A stretch of DNA of 16,291 nucleotides from JAJDAN01 sp046583095. GTDB taxonomy: Bacteria > Myxococcota_A > UBA9160 > UBA4427. This document shows positions 6,629-13,476 of this stretch, in pieces. Made by a program: the position numbers and the translations under genes. The notes beneath the pieces were generated by a model. That model saw only the letters and a program-made list of their open reading frames with translations. It made no database searches and was not told where the DNA came from. The stretch is taken from positions 1-16,291 of the forward strand of contig JAYGDB010000122.1 in NCBI GenBank assembly GCA_046583095.1, given 5' to 3'. How positions within the stretch are numbered: the stretch's first letter is position 1; the number at the start of each line of letters is the position of its first letter.

Positions 6629-7297
6629 ATGGCCTGGATTGACAAGCTCGTCGGGCGGTCGCCGATCGGCCCCATGCAAGAACACATGCGGGCGGCCGTT
6701 GCATGTGCCCATCAGATCATCCCGCTCGTCGAGGCGATGGTGTCTGGCGACCGGGAGGCGGTGCGCGCCCAGCGGGCCGAGATCGATCGGCTCGAGCACG
6801 AGGCGGACGAGATCAAGCACGAGATTCGGAGTCACCTGCCGCGACGGCTGATGCTGGCGATGGAGCGGCGGGACATGCTCGAGATCCTCGACTACCAGGA
6901 CTCGATTGCGGACGTTACCCAGGACATTGCGGAACTCGTCGACCAGCGCGGGATGCAGCTGCCGGAAGCCCTCGCCGACCCAGTTCGCGGTTTGACGGTG
7001 CGGGTGGTGGCGGCCTGCGATCAAGGCCAGCGCATCATCGACGAGCTCGATGAGCTGGTGGAGACGGGCTTCTCGGGGCGCGAGGTCTCGCGTGTCGAAG
7101 TGATGATCTCCGAGCTCGCTCGCATCGAGAGTGAGACGGACCAACTTCTCGATCACGCCTGCCGAAAGCTCTTTGCGCTGGAAGACGAGCTCGGCATCAG
7201 CACCGTTTACTGGCACCAGATCCTGCTCTGGATCGCCGACGTGGCCGACTACTCGGAACGGGTCGGAAATCGGCTCCGACTCCTGATCGCGAACTGA
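6629..7297 (+). CDS. DUF47/PhoU-like phosphate transport partner
   Basis: The protein has 222 aa, all helical, of the DUF47 (TIGR00153) family related to PhoU. Typical features are EIDRLEHEADEIKHEIRSHL, then the RRDMLEILDYQDSIAD region, then a second half ending IADVADYSERVGNRLRLL. Acidic residues in the two related helical bundles bind metal in PhoU-like proteins. These proteins are encoded next to PiT transporters and are thought to modulate them. The ATG at 6629 is preceded by AGGAGGA at 6617-6623, which overlaps the stop of the transporter gene, so the two are cotranscribed. Confidence 0.92.
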   Translation: MAWIDKLVGRSPIGPMQEHMRAAVACAHQIIPLVEAMVSGDREAVRAQRAEIDRLEHEADEIKHEIRSHLPRRLMLAMERRDMLEILDYQDSIADVTQDIAELVDQRGMQLPEALADPVRGLTVRVVAACDQGQRIIDELDELVETGFSGREVSRVEVMISELARIESETDQLLDHACRKLFALEDELGISTVYWHQILLWIADVADYSERVGNRLRLLIAN

Positions 7298-7352
7298 GGC
7301 TTCTCCAGCACGCGGCACGGTTGTCCTGTGAGCGGGGTCCTCAGCGGATCCG

Positions 7353-8171
7353 TTACGCCTCCGTCTCCCGCGAGCGGGACCAGAAGCGTCGGACCAGGCG
7401 CTGGGTGCCGACGGGAAAGACCCTCTTCGCGAAGTCGAGTGCGCGCGACTCGGGGGTGATCAGGACTCGCAGTTGGTTTCGCTCGATGGCCCGCAGGATG
7501 CGTCGCGCCACCACCGCGGGCTCGGTGCCAAAACGCTCGAAAGTCTCGATCGCGCTGTTGCGACCCTCCTCGTCCTGGAAGCGGCCATTGTGTGCGATCT
7601 TCGTCTTGATCCCGCCCGGGTGGACGCTCGTGACACCGACCTTCGAGTTCCCGAGCTCGGCGTGGAGGGTCTCCGAGAACGAGCGGACGGCGGCCTTTGT
7701 TGCGCAGTAGGGCCCCTGGGACGGCAGCCCAGCGAAGCCGAACATGCTCGAGATGTTCACGATGTGAGCCTCGTCCTCGCGCTCCAGGTAGGGCAGGAAG
7801 AACTTGCAGCCGTGGACGACGCCCCAGAAGTTGATGCCGACCAGCCAGTCGAAGTCCTCCCAGGACAGCTCCTCGACCGTCTGACCGAGCGCCACCCCGG
7901 CGTTGTTGATGACGATGTGGACGTGGCCATGCTCCGCCACGACGGCATTCGGAAAGGCCGCCATCTGGGCGCGATCCGCCACGTCGATGGTATGGGTCGA
8001 GAGTGTCCCCCCGCTTGCCCGGACCTCCTCGGCGAGGCTCGCGAGGCCCTCTTCGTCGATATCCGCAGCGGCCAGCGTGCATCCGCGCTCGGCCAGCTGC
8101 TTCGCGGTCGCGCGACCGATCCCACTGGCAGCCCCGGTAACGACGGCCACGCGTCCTTCGATCTTCTGCAT
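7353..8171 (-). CDS. Short-chain dehydrogenase/reductase, classical type
   Basis: The protein has 272 aa. TGAASGIG at 12-19 and NNAG at 89-92 bind the cofactor. N114, S142, Y155 and K159 form the catalytic tetrad. D37 at the end of the second strand favours NAD(H). The C-terminal third (about 200-272) is longer than in minimal SDRs and ends basic, as in membrane-associated SDRs of lipid or retinoid type. The substrate is unknown. The ATG at 8171 was chosen because it lies at the usual distance from the Gly motif. It lacks a Shine-Dalgarno sequence, and TATGCT lies exactly 6 nt before it. The gene is divergent, across only 31 bp, from a dihydrodipicolinate-reductase-like gene. Confidence 0.9.
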   Translation of the reverse strand: MQKIEGRVAVVTGAASGIGRATAKQLAERGCTLAAADIDEEGLASLAEEVRASGGTLSTHTIDVADRAQMAAFPNAVVAEHGHVHIVINNAGVALGQTVEELSWEDFDWLVGINFWGVVHGCKFFLPYLEREDEAHIVNISSMFGFAGLPSQGPYCATKAAVRSFSETLHAELGNSKVGVTSVHPGGIKTKIAHNGRFQDEEGRNSAIETFERFGTEPAVVARRILRAIERNQLRVLITPESRALDFAKRVFPVGTQRLVRRFWSRSRETEA

Positions 8172-8177
8172 GCCGCT

Positions 8178-8183
8178 AGCATA
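8178..8183 (-). promoter_or_regulatory. Candidate leaderless -10 (TATGCT) for the SDR
   Basis: On the minus strand TATGCT is followed by six bases (AGCGGC) and then the ATG at 8171. That places transcription initiation at or next to the start codon. No ribosome-binding site precedes the ATG. No -35 consensus is visible, because that position falls inside the divergent gene. Confidence 0.35.
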
Positions 8184-8202
8184 GGACCGATAGGAGGGAG
8201 CG

Positions 8203-9261
8203 GTGGCGAATCGAGTGATCCAGTGGGCGACTGGCGGAGTCGGGCGTGCCGCCATCGAGGCCATCACGTCCCATCCCGAGCTCGAGTTGGTCGGGGTGTG
8301 GGTTCACGGCGAGGAGAAGGTCGGGCGCGACGCGGGGGAGATTGCCGGCATCGGTCCGCTCGGCGTCGAGGCCACCCAGGACGTCGACGCCTTGCTGGCG
8401 ACGGGGGCCGATTGTGTCCTCTACGCGCCGGTGATGGCCGACACGAGCGTCGTGCTCCGGATCCTCGAGGCGGGTCTCAACGTTGTGACACCCCTCAACT
8501 GGTTCTATCCCGGAAACCGCGATGTGACCGCGCTCGAAGTGGCCTGCCAGAAGGGGGGTGTCACGTTGCACGGTACGGGTATCCACCCGGGTGGCGTCAC
8601 GGAACGAATTCCGCTGATGGTCTCCGCGTTTTCACGGGCGGTTACCCACGTGCGTGCCGAGGAGTTCTCGGACATTCGCACCTACGGAGCGCCGTTCGTG
8701 GTCGGCGAAATGATGCTCTTCGGGAAGACGCCGGAAGAGGCCGCGCAGAGTCCCATGCTCGCGATGCTCGGTGGCGGCTTCGAGCAGTCGATCGACATGG
8801 TGGCGGATGCCCTGCGCTTCGATCTCGACGCGGAGAAGCGCCGCAGCCACGAAGTGTCCGTCGCGACGGCTCCGATCGACTCGCCGATCGGGCCCATCGA
8901 GCCGGGCCATGTGGCGGCCCAGCGGTTCACCTGGGAGGGACTCGTGCGCGGGGAGCCGGTGATCAGTGTGCGCACCAACTGGTTCATGGGCGAGGAAAAT
9001 CTCGACCCGGCCTGGAACTTCGGCCCAGAGGGCGAGCGCTTCGAGGTGGAGGTGCAGGGCGACCCGGGCGGTCTCTTCAAGATCCACGGGTGGCACCCCG
9101 AGTCGATCGAGGCGGGCCTCGCGCGCAACCCGGGGATCGTCGCTACCGCCAACCACTGCGTCAGCGCGATCCCGTACGCGATCCGCGCGGATCCGGGGAT
9201 TCGCACCTACCTGGATCTGCCCCTGGTTGCCGGGCGGGCCGCGCCGGAGCTGAGTCGCTAG
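8203..9261 (+). CDS. Dihydrodipicolinate-reductase-like NAD(P)-dependent dehydrogenase
   Basis: The protein has 352 aa. The N-terminal NAD(P)-binding domain starts VIQWATGGVGRAAIEAI (residues 5-21), the variant glycine motif of the DapB-like/2,4-diaminopentanoate dehydrogenase group. Further family-like segments are DCVLYAP, LNVVTPLNWFYP, and GTGIHPGG at about 124-131. The C-terminal half forms the substrate domain and ends WHPESIEAGLARNPGIVATANHCVSAIP, also typical. Relatives deaminate or reduce diverse substrates and are often found in steroid- and lipid-degrading bacteria; the substrate here is unknown. The GTG start is supported by TAGGAGGG at 8191-8198. The stop codon shares the CTAG tetranucleotide with the stop of the facing gene. 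Confidence 0.88.
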   Translation: MANRVIQWATGGVGRAAIEAITSHPELELVGVWVHGEEKVGRDAGEIAGIGPLGVEATQDVDALLATGADCVLYAPVMADTSVVLRILEAGLNVVTPLNWFYPGNRDVTALEVACQKGGVTLHGTGIHPGGVTERIPLMVSAFSRAVTHVRAEEFSDIRTYGAPFVVGEMMLFGKTPEEAAQSPMLAMLGGGFEQSIDMVADALRFDLDAEKRRSHEVSVATAPIDSPIGPIEPGHVAAQRFTWEGLVRGEPVISVRTNWFMGEENLDPAWNFGPEGERFEVEVQGDPGGLFKIHGWHPESIEAGLARNPGIVATANHCVSAIPYAIRADPGIRTYLDLPLVAGRAAPELSR

Positions 9262-9812
9262 GCGGCGAAGCTTGCCGCGCCGATGTCGGCGGGGCTGAGC
9301 TTGCGGCCCTCGATACCCTCGAGCCCGTCGCCGCCCGTGTACGTATCTTCGGCCAGGATCTTGCCGTTCTCGTCGATCGGCCAGAGCACGGCCATGCGTG
9401 CCTCGTAGAGGTAGTGGGCGTCGGGATCGTCGACGTCCTTCCCCATCAGCTTCAGGGTGCTTCCGGGGTAGGCCATGCGCATGACGCCCTCGGTGAGGAC
9501 GCAATCGCGATCCACGACGAGCCGGTCGACGTCGAGCTCGAGCTTGTGAGCGCCGGACGCCGCGAAGTCCTCGTAGAACTTCCGCACAGCGTCCCTTCCC
9601 TCGGGGCACAGCTCGGGGACCAGGTCGCGACCCGTGTAGGCGTGGTAGTGGACGTCGTCCGAGAGGGTGTCGATCAGTCCGTCGAGGTCGAGCTTGGCCT
9701 CGGCCTTCATGTGGTTCAGCACGACTTGCAGGTTGCGGGCGAGGATCGGGTCCGTTTCGACTGCGAGTCGCTCTTCGACCTTTTCCCAGGTCTTGTTCGG
9801 GTCGATCTTCAT
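9258..9812 (-). CDS. NTF2/SnoaL-like protein
   Basis: The protein has 184 aa. After a 20-residue leader helix, NHMKAEAKLDLDGLIDTLSDDVHYHAYTG follows the helix-then-strand opening of NTF2-like folds. GRDAVRKFYEDF, LELDVDRLVVDRDCVLTEGV and MAVLWPIDENGKILAEDTYTGG give the later strands of the cone. This resembles SnoaL polyketide-cyclase-like proteins; the function is unknown. It is the third NTF2-like protein in the window and is not obviously a recent duplicate of the other two. The ATG at 9812 has GAGGGAG upstream. It ends tail to tail with the DapB-like gene, overlapping by 4 bp. Confidence 0.85.
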   Translation of the reverse strand: MKIDPNKTWEKVEERLAVETDPILARNLQVVLNHMKAEAKLDLDGLIDTLSDDVHYHAYTGRDLVPELCPEGRDAVRKFYEDFAASGAHKLELDVDRLVVDRDCVLTEGVMRMAYPGSTLKLMGKDVDDPDAHYLYEARMAVLWPIDENGKILAEDTYTGGDGLEGIEGRKLSPADIGAASFAA

Positions 9813-9970
9813 GCGGGCTCCCTCGGAAGTGTGTTCGGAACGTGCGGGGACATTTCGCAGGATACCCCGCTCGAGAGGCAGGTGGCGCTCGCGTCGCTCC
9901 GGGCTGCCCCTGGTTTGCTCAGGCGCCCCACTCCAGATAGCTTTCGTCGAAACCCCAGAAGGAGGAAATC
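9813..9970. other. 158-bp divergent intergenic region, no firm signal
   Basis: The region separates the third NTF2-like gene from the glutathione peroxidase. It holds ribosome-binding sites at both ends. A weak -35/-10 candidate (TTGCTC at 9915-9920, TAGCTT at 9938-9943) faces the peroxidase. I see no strong promoter or operator. Confidence 0.4.
9959..9965 (+). promoter_or_regulatory. Ribosome-binding site deciding the GTG start of the GPx
   Basis: AAGGAGG ends 5 nt before the GTG at 9971. It fixes the start upstream of the in-frame TGA, showing that translation is meant to begin before the TGA. Confidence 0.75.
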
Positions 9971-10450
9971 GTGGCCAGCTTCCATGATCACGAGATGGTC
10001 TCGATCACCGGCGAGAGCGTGAGCCTGTCCGATTACGAGGGGCAGGTCTGCCTGGTGGTCAACCTCGCCAGCCAGTGAGGCCTCACCGGCCAGTACGCAG
10101 GTCTGCGTACCCTACACGATGACAACAAGGCCAAGGGCTTCACCGTCCTCGGCTTCCCGTGCAACCAGTTCGGCTCCCAGGAGCCGGGCAGCAATGAAGA
10201 GATCCTGGAGTTCGCCAGCTCCAAGTTCGACGTCGACTTCCCGATGTTCGCGAAGATCGACGTGAACGGAGACGGCGCCTGCGATCTCTACAAGTTCCTC
10301 AAGGACGGCAATCCGGACGAAGAGGGCAACGAGGACATCGGCTGGAACTTCACCAAGTTCTTGGTGGGTCGCGATGGCTCGGTGCTCGCCCGCTGCGGCC
10401 CGACCGCGACGCCGGAGGAAATTGGAGAGCTGCTCCAGGAGCACCTCTAG
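9971..10450 (+). CDS. Selenocysteine-containing glutathione peroxidase
   Basis: With the TGA at 10076-10078 read as selenocysteine, this is a complete 159-aa glutathione peroxidase. It reduces H2O2 or organic and lipid hydroperoxides using thiols. The active-site block reads NLASQUGLTGQY, with U36 where the family has Sec or Cys. FPCNQFGSQEPG (62-73) gives the catalytic Gln Q70, and GWNFTKFL gives W125 and N126, completing the tetrad. The reading frame stays conserved and uninterrupted on both sides of the TGA. A SECIS-like hairpin follows. The GTG start has an excellent ribosome-binding site. A71-159-type downstream start would lose the active site, so ordinary annotation would probably report only a fragment near 10244-10450. 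The Cys block used as resolving cysteine in Cys-type enzymes reads FASSKF here, without Cys. The gene stands alone. Confidence 0.93.
10076..10078 (+). other. In-frame TGA read as selenocysteine (Sec36)
   Basis: This TGA falls exactly at the catalytic Sec/Cys codon of the peroxidase, between SQ and GLT. Conserved family sequence continues in the same frame for 123 codons to a TAG. Confidence 0.92.
10093..10110 (+). promoter_or_regulatory. Bacterial SECIS element in the GPx mRNA
   Basis: GTACGCAGGTCTGCGTAC is a perfect inverted repeat starting 14 nt after the TGA. Folded as a 6-bp stem, it has the loop AGGTCT with the GU that SelB recognises. The apex GCAGGTCTGC is identical to what I recall of the E. 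coli fdhF SECIS apex. The loop GU lies 22 nt after the TGA, inside the range accepted for bacterial SECIS elements. Confidence 0.88.
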
Positions 10451-10486
10451 GCGGTTACGGGGCTCCTGGCTGCGGCCACGGGTCCG

Positions 10487-11557
10487 CTAGAAGACGCGGA
10501 ACTTGATCCGGCGGTCGATGTTCGCATCGTCCGCCGGAAGCCCGCGCTCGCTCTGGCGCAGCATCCGTAGGATCTCGGGGCCCATCAGGTCGAGCTCCGT
10601 GGAGCGATAGGACTCGCCGCCAAAGTCGCGGATGCGCCGCGTCTGCTGGCGCAGAATCTCGACGTCCTGGCCCAGGATCGTGTCGAGCTGCTTCTCGATC
10701 ACCGGCCGCATGGACTCCATCTTGTCCTCCGGGACCTTCCAGCAGGACACCAGCCAGAAGCGCGTGCGGAACTCAGAGATGGGGGTGTGGGGCAGGGTGG
10801 TGATCAGGTGTCGATCGCTGCCGGTCTTGTACTCGACCTGAGCCACGCACGGCAGGAAGAAACGATCCCAGTGCTCGGAGACGATCGGGTTGCCGTTCTC
10901 GTCCTCTGAGTTGCCGGAGAGCGGCGGCTCTCCGATGTACTCGACCTCGATGCCGTTCGGGATGCGCCTACGTACGGCCTCGATCTCGTTGCTGCCCTTG
11001 CCGCGGAAGTCGCCGCGGTGGACGAAGGCGGTGTGGGGCACGTCGAGGGCGTTCTCGAGGGCGGCGTGCATCGTGCACTCGACGTCGTACTCGCGGATCA
11101 CGACGAGATAGTCGTCGTCGTCCGCGCAGGGGATGCGAACCGGCAGGCCGAGCGGCTCGGCGTCGGCGCGGGCCCAGATCCAGACGAAGTCGTCCTGCTC
11201 TGTGGTTGCGAACGAGGGAACCGAGCGTCCTTCGTGATCGCTGCCGTCGAGGAGTCCGGGCACCTCCTGGCACGCGCCGCGGCCGTCGAAGCGCCAGCCG
11301 TGGTAGGGGCAGGCCAGGTGACCCGCTTCATCGATTCGACCCAGGGAGAGGGGTGTGTTGCGATGCGCGCAGCGGTCTAGGAGTGCCGACGCGCGTCCGT
11401 CTCCATCCCGAAAGAGCACGACCCGGACGTCGTAGAGGGTCCTGGAGATAGGTTCGTCGGTCAGTTCTTCGCTGCGACAGGCCGCGTACCAGCCGTCCAG
11501 GACACGAGCCGACGAGACGCTTCCCTTCGTGAACGTCGGTGCTTCGGGATTCGGCAT
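10487..11557 (-). CDS. Rieske non-haem iron oxygenase, alpha subunit
   Basis: The protein has 356 aa. The Rieske [2Fe-2S] site is C63-x-H65-x17-C83-x2-H86 (CAHRN, CPYHGW). The catalytic iron site is D172-x2-H175-x4-H180 (ALDVPHTAFVH) plus D298 in QDVEILRQQ, the third ligand. Such enzymes hydroxylate, demethylate or desaturate their substrates using O2 and electrons from a separate reductase. Overall length and motif spacing suggest the KshA/Rieske sterol-oxygenase-like branch more than naphthalene-type dioxygenases, but the substrate is not known. No beta subunit, ferredoxin or reductase gene is adjacent, so electrons must come from elsewhere. The ATG at 11557 has no Shine-Dalgarno sequence. 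TAGGAT lies exactly 6 nt before it. Confidence 0.92.
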   Translation of the reverse strand: MPNPEAPTFTKGSVSSARVLDGWYAACRSEELTDEPISRTLYDVRVVLFRDGDGRASALLDRCAHRNTPLSLGRIDEAGHLACPYHGWRFDGRGACQEVPGLLDGSDHEGRSVPSFATTEQDDFVWIWARADAEPLGLPVRIPCADDDDYLVVIREYDVECTMHAALENALDVPHTAFVHRGDFRGKGSNEIEAVRRRIPNGIEVEYIGEPPLSGNSEDENGNPIVSEHWDRFFLPCVAQVEYKTGSDRHLITTLPHTPISEFRTRFWLVSCWKVPEDKMESMRPVIEKQLDTILGQDVEILRQQTRRIRDFGGESYRSTELDLMGPEILRMLRQSERGLPADDANIDRRIKFRVF

Positions 11558-11563
11558 GTGGGA

Positions 11564-11569
11564 ATCCTA
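11564..11569 (-). promoter_or_regulatory. Candidate leaderless -10 (TAGGAT) for the Rieske oxygenase
   Basis: On the minus strand TAGGAT is followed by TCCCAC and then the ATG at 11557, the same 6-nt spacing as at two other genes here. No ribosome-binding site is visible and the -35 region is weak. Confidence 0.38.
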
Positions 11570-11627
11570 CCGAACCGGAGTGGGCGATGAAGACGAGCCC
11601 GCAGACGCGACGCGGGTCATCCGGGGA

Positions 11628-11633
11628 TAGTAT
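11628..11633 (+). promoter_or_regulatory. Candidate leaderless -10 (TAGTAT) for the enoyl-CoA hydratase
   Basis: TAGTAT is followed by CTGCAG and then the ATG at 11640. The only purine-rich stretch (GGGGA, 11623-11627) lies 12 nt from the ATG, too far for a good Shine-Dalgarno. No -35 consensus is visible. Confidence 0.38.
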
Positions 11634-11639
11634 CTGCAG

Positions 11640-12431
11640 ATGACCGACCAAGCGTCCATCCGGCTCGAGGTCGAAGACCACGTCGCCCGCGTCACGTTGG
11701 ATCGACCCGAGGCGCGCAATGCCATGGACGTGGCCATGCTCGATCACCTGCCGGAAATCCTCTCCGAGTTGGCGGGCGACGCCGGCGTGCGATGCATCGT
11801 TCTTACGGGTGCGGGCGAGAAGGCTTTCTGCGCAGGGGGCGACGTACGCGGGCTGGAGGATGGCGGCGGGGAGCGCGCGGCCCCAGATCCCAGCCGTCTG
11901 GCCGATCGCATCAACGACTGGGCGCAGGCCTCGGTGCTTCTCCACGAGATGCCGAAGCCGACGCTCGGCGCGATCAACGGAACGGCTGCGGGTGCGGGCA
12001 TGGGGCTGGCGTTGGCCTGCGATGTCCGGATCGGGTGCGAGCACAGTCGCTTCATCACCTCGTTCGCAAGGATCGCGATGTCGGGCGACTTCGGCGGCTC
12101 GCACCTGCTTACCCAGCTCGTCGGGACCGCGAAGGCGCGCGAGCTCTACTTCTTGAGCGATCCTGTCTCCGCCGACGAGGCCTTCTCGCTCGGCCTGCTG
12201 AACTGGAAGGTGCCTGCCGCGGAGCTGCGCGAACGCACCCGCGAGCTTGCGCTTCGGCTCGCTGCGCTTCCGGCTCCCACGCAGGCTGCGATGAAGGCGA
12301 ACCTGAACGCATCCCTGGGCAGCCGCCTTCGCGATGTGGTGCGGCTGGAAGCCGAGAGCATGGCGAAGACCTCGACGAGTCCGGAGGCGGCTGCTGCGGC
12401 CGCGGCGTTCTTTGCGAGTCGCGGTCGCTAG
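11640..12431 (+). CDS. Enoyl-CoA hydratase/isomerase family protein
   Basis: The protein has 263 aa of the crotonase family. DRPEARNAMD opens the fold. CAGGDV (64-69) and NGTAAGAGMGLALACD (113-128) supply the oxyanion hole that holds the acyl-CoA thioester. The first catalytic Glu of rat enoyl-CoA hydratase (QPEI) is replaced by R144 (FARIAM). The second is retained as E168 (AREL). D150 in GDFGG sits where PaaG-type isomerases have a catalytic Asp. It is therefore more likely an isomerase or a specialised crotonase than a standard hydratase. The C-terminal trimerisation helix ends in an Ala-rich tail. It is divergent from the Rieske oxygenase across 82 bp. Confidence 0.9.
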   Translation: MTDQASIRLEVEDHVARVTLDRPEARNAMDVAMLDHLPEILSELAGDAGVRCIVLTGAGEKAFCAGGDVRGLEDGGGERAAPDPSRLADRINDWAQASVLLHEMPKPTLGAINGTAAGAGMGLALACDVRIGCEHSRFITSFARIAMSGDFGGSHLLTQLVGTAKARELYFLSDPVSADEAFSLGLLNWKVPAAELRERTRELALRLAALPAPTQAAMKANLNASLGSRLRDVVRLEAESMAKTSTSPEAAAAAAAFFASRGR

Positions 12432-12663
12432 TCGGCCCGAAACGGGAGATGCGCGCGAGCTGCGAGCAGCCTGTGCGTGATGGAATCCGAGTCAGGATGT
12501 CCACGCTTGTCGTTTCCGAGCCTCCGATTTCAGGGGTCTCCACCCGGATTGGCAGGTCTGCGCCTGCGCCGAATGGCTTCTTGACTAGCGGCCTGTCAGG
12601 TCCCTAATCTGCGGCTTCCGCTTCCGTGTCCCTCGTGTTGAAGTGAGTAGAGGACCCCCCAAG
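12432..12663. other. 232-bp intergenic region ahead of the TonB-energising operon
   Basis: The first 150 bp hold no gene or strong signal, only a weak GCTG-N4-CAGC hairpin at 12459-12470. The last 80 bp hold the candidate promoter and ribosome-binding site of the next operon. Confidence 0.45.
12581..12608 (+). promoter_or_regulatory. Candidate sigma-70 promoter for the DUF3450-exbB-exbD operon
   Basis: TTGACT at 12581-12586 matches five of six -35 bases. CCTAAT at 12603-12608 (16-bp spacer) matches four of six -10 bases; TAATCT two bases later is an alternative with an 18-bp spacer. The spacer contains the small palindrome CCTGTCAGG (12592-12600). The leader would be about 50 nt to the ATG at 12664. 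Confidence 0.45.
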
Positions 12664-13476
12664 ATGTTCAGTATCTCCCGGCTGCATCGCGTTGCAGCCA
12701 GCGCAGCTGGGTTCGGCCTGCTCTCGCTCGGAGCCTCGGCGGTGGCGCAGGACGGCGAGACCGCTGCGGGCTCCCTGGAGGAAGTCAGCGCCGTGCGACG
12801 CCAGGGGAACGTGGAGGGCGTCGGCTCCCAGCAGCGCGTTGATGAGTTCAGCGACGAGACCGACACGCTCTTTGCGCGCTACAGCACGACCCTGAGGCAG
12901 ATCGACGCGATGGGTGTGTACAACCACCAGATGCGCGGGTTGATCGGGTCGCAGGAGGTGGAGCTCGCTTCGCTCGAAGACCAGCTCGACCGGGTCGAAC
13001 TCGTGGGCCGGAGCGTGACGCCGCTGATGCTTCGCATGATCGAAGCGATCGAGGCCTTCGTCTCACTCGATGTTCCGTTCCTTCAGAAGGAGCGGGCGGA
13101 GAGAATCGCCGTGCTGCGAAGCCTGATAGGCCGAGCCGACGTGAGCAACGCGGAGAAGTACCGGACGATCATGGAGGCCTACCAGATCGAGAACGAGTAC
13201 GGCCGCACCATCGAGGCCTACCGCTCGACGATCGAGCGGGACGGCGACAAAAAGACCGTCGATTTCCTGCGCTTCGGCCGGATCGCCCTCGTGTACCAGA
13301 CGCTGGACGGCGGCGAATCCGGCGTCTGGGACCAGCAGCATCAGGAGTGGCTGCTGCTCGACGACAGCTACCGGACCTCGATCCGGGCCGGCCTGCGAAT
13401 TGCCCGCAAGCAGCTGGCTCCCGATCTGATTCGACTGCCGCTGCCCGCAGCGCAGAACATCGGGGAGCCGGGTTGA
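12664..13476 (+). CDS. DUF3450 periplasmic protein of a TonB system
   Basis: The protein has 270 aa. A signal peptide covers about residues 1-28 (FGLLSLGASAVA, cleaved before QDG). The mature protein is helical and probably a coiled coil at about 50-115. It keeps DUF3450 hallmarks: MIEAIEAFVSLDVPF then QKERAERIAVLRSL (122-154), EAYQIENEYGRTIEAYR (171-187), and FLRFGRIALVYQT. In other proteobacteria this family is encoded immediately upstream of a TtpC-exbB-exbD-tonB2 cluster, and the same order is seen here. Its exact job is unknown, but it presumably contacts the energising complex in the periplasm. The ATG at 12664 was chosen over an upstream GTG (12643) because it gives a proper signal peptide and has AGAGGA 9 nt before it. 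Its stop overlaps the next start as TGATG. Confidence 0.88.
   Translation: MFSISRLHRVAASAAGFGLLSLGASAVAQDGETAAGSLEEVSAVRRQGNVEGVGSQQRVDEFSDETDTLFARYSTTLRQIDAMGVYNHQMRGLIGSQEVELASLEDQLDRVELVGRSVTPLMLRMIEAIEAFVSLDVPFLQKERAERIAVLRSLIGRADVSNAEKYRTIMEAYQIENEYGRTIEAYRSTIERDGDKKTVDFLRFGRIALVYQTLDGGESGVWDQQHQEWLLLDDSYRTSIRAGLRIARKQLAPDLIRLPLPAAQNIGEPG

Noticed and set aside
7473..10022. 849-codon open frame on the + strand
   Set aside because: It overlaps the SDR, DapB-like and NTF2-like genes in other frames, and its Arg/Gly-rich translation has no domain. It is a GC-driven artefact.
9971..10078. Glutathione peroxidase as a pseudogene with a nonsense mutation
   Set aside because: The TGA is at the exact Sec position, a SECIS-like hairpin follows, and the rest of the gene is intact and conserved. 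A random nonsense mutation would not explain all three.
10244..10450. 68-codon ORF as a separate small gene
   Set aside because: It is the C-terminal part of the glutathione peroxidase downstream of the selenocysteine TGA. No ribosome-binding site supports an independent start.
12459..12470. GCTG-N4-CAGC hairpin after the crotonase as a terminator
   Set aside because: The stem is only 4-5 bp and no T-run follows, so it is no better than chance at this GC content.
12487..12547. Imperfect direct repeat (TCCGAGTCAGGATGTCCACG-like, then TCCGATTTCAGGGGTCTCCAC-like)
   Set aside because: Two loosely similar 21-23-nt copies with gaps; the similarity is too weak to call a repeat or binding-site array.
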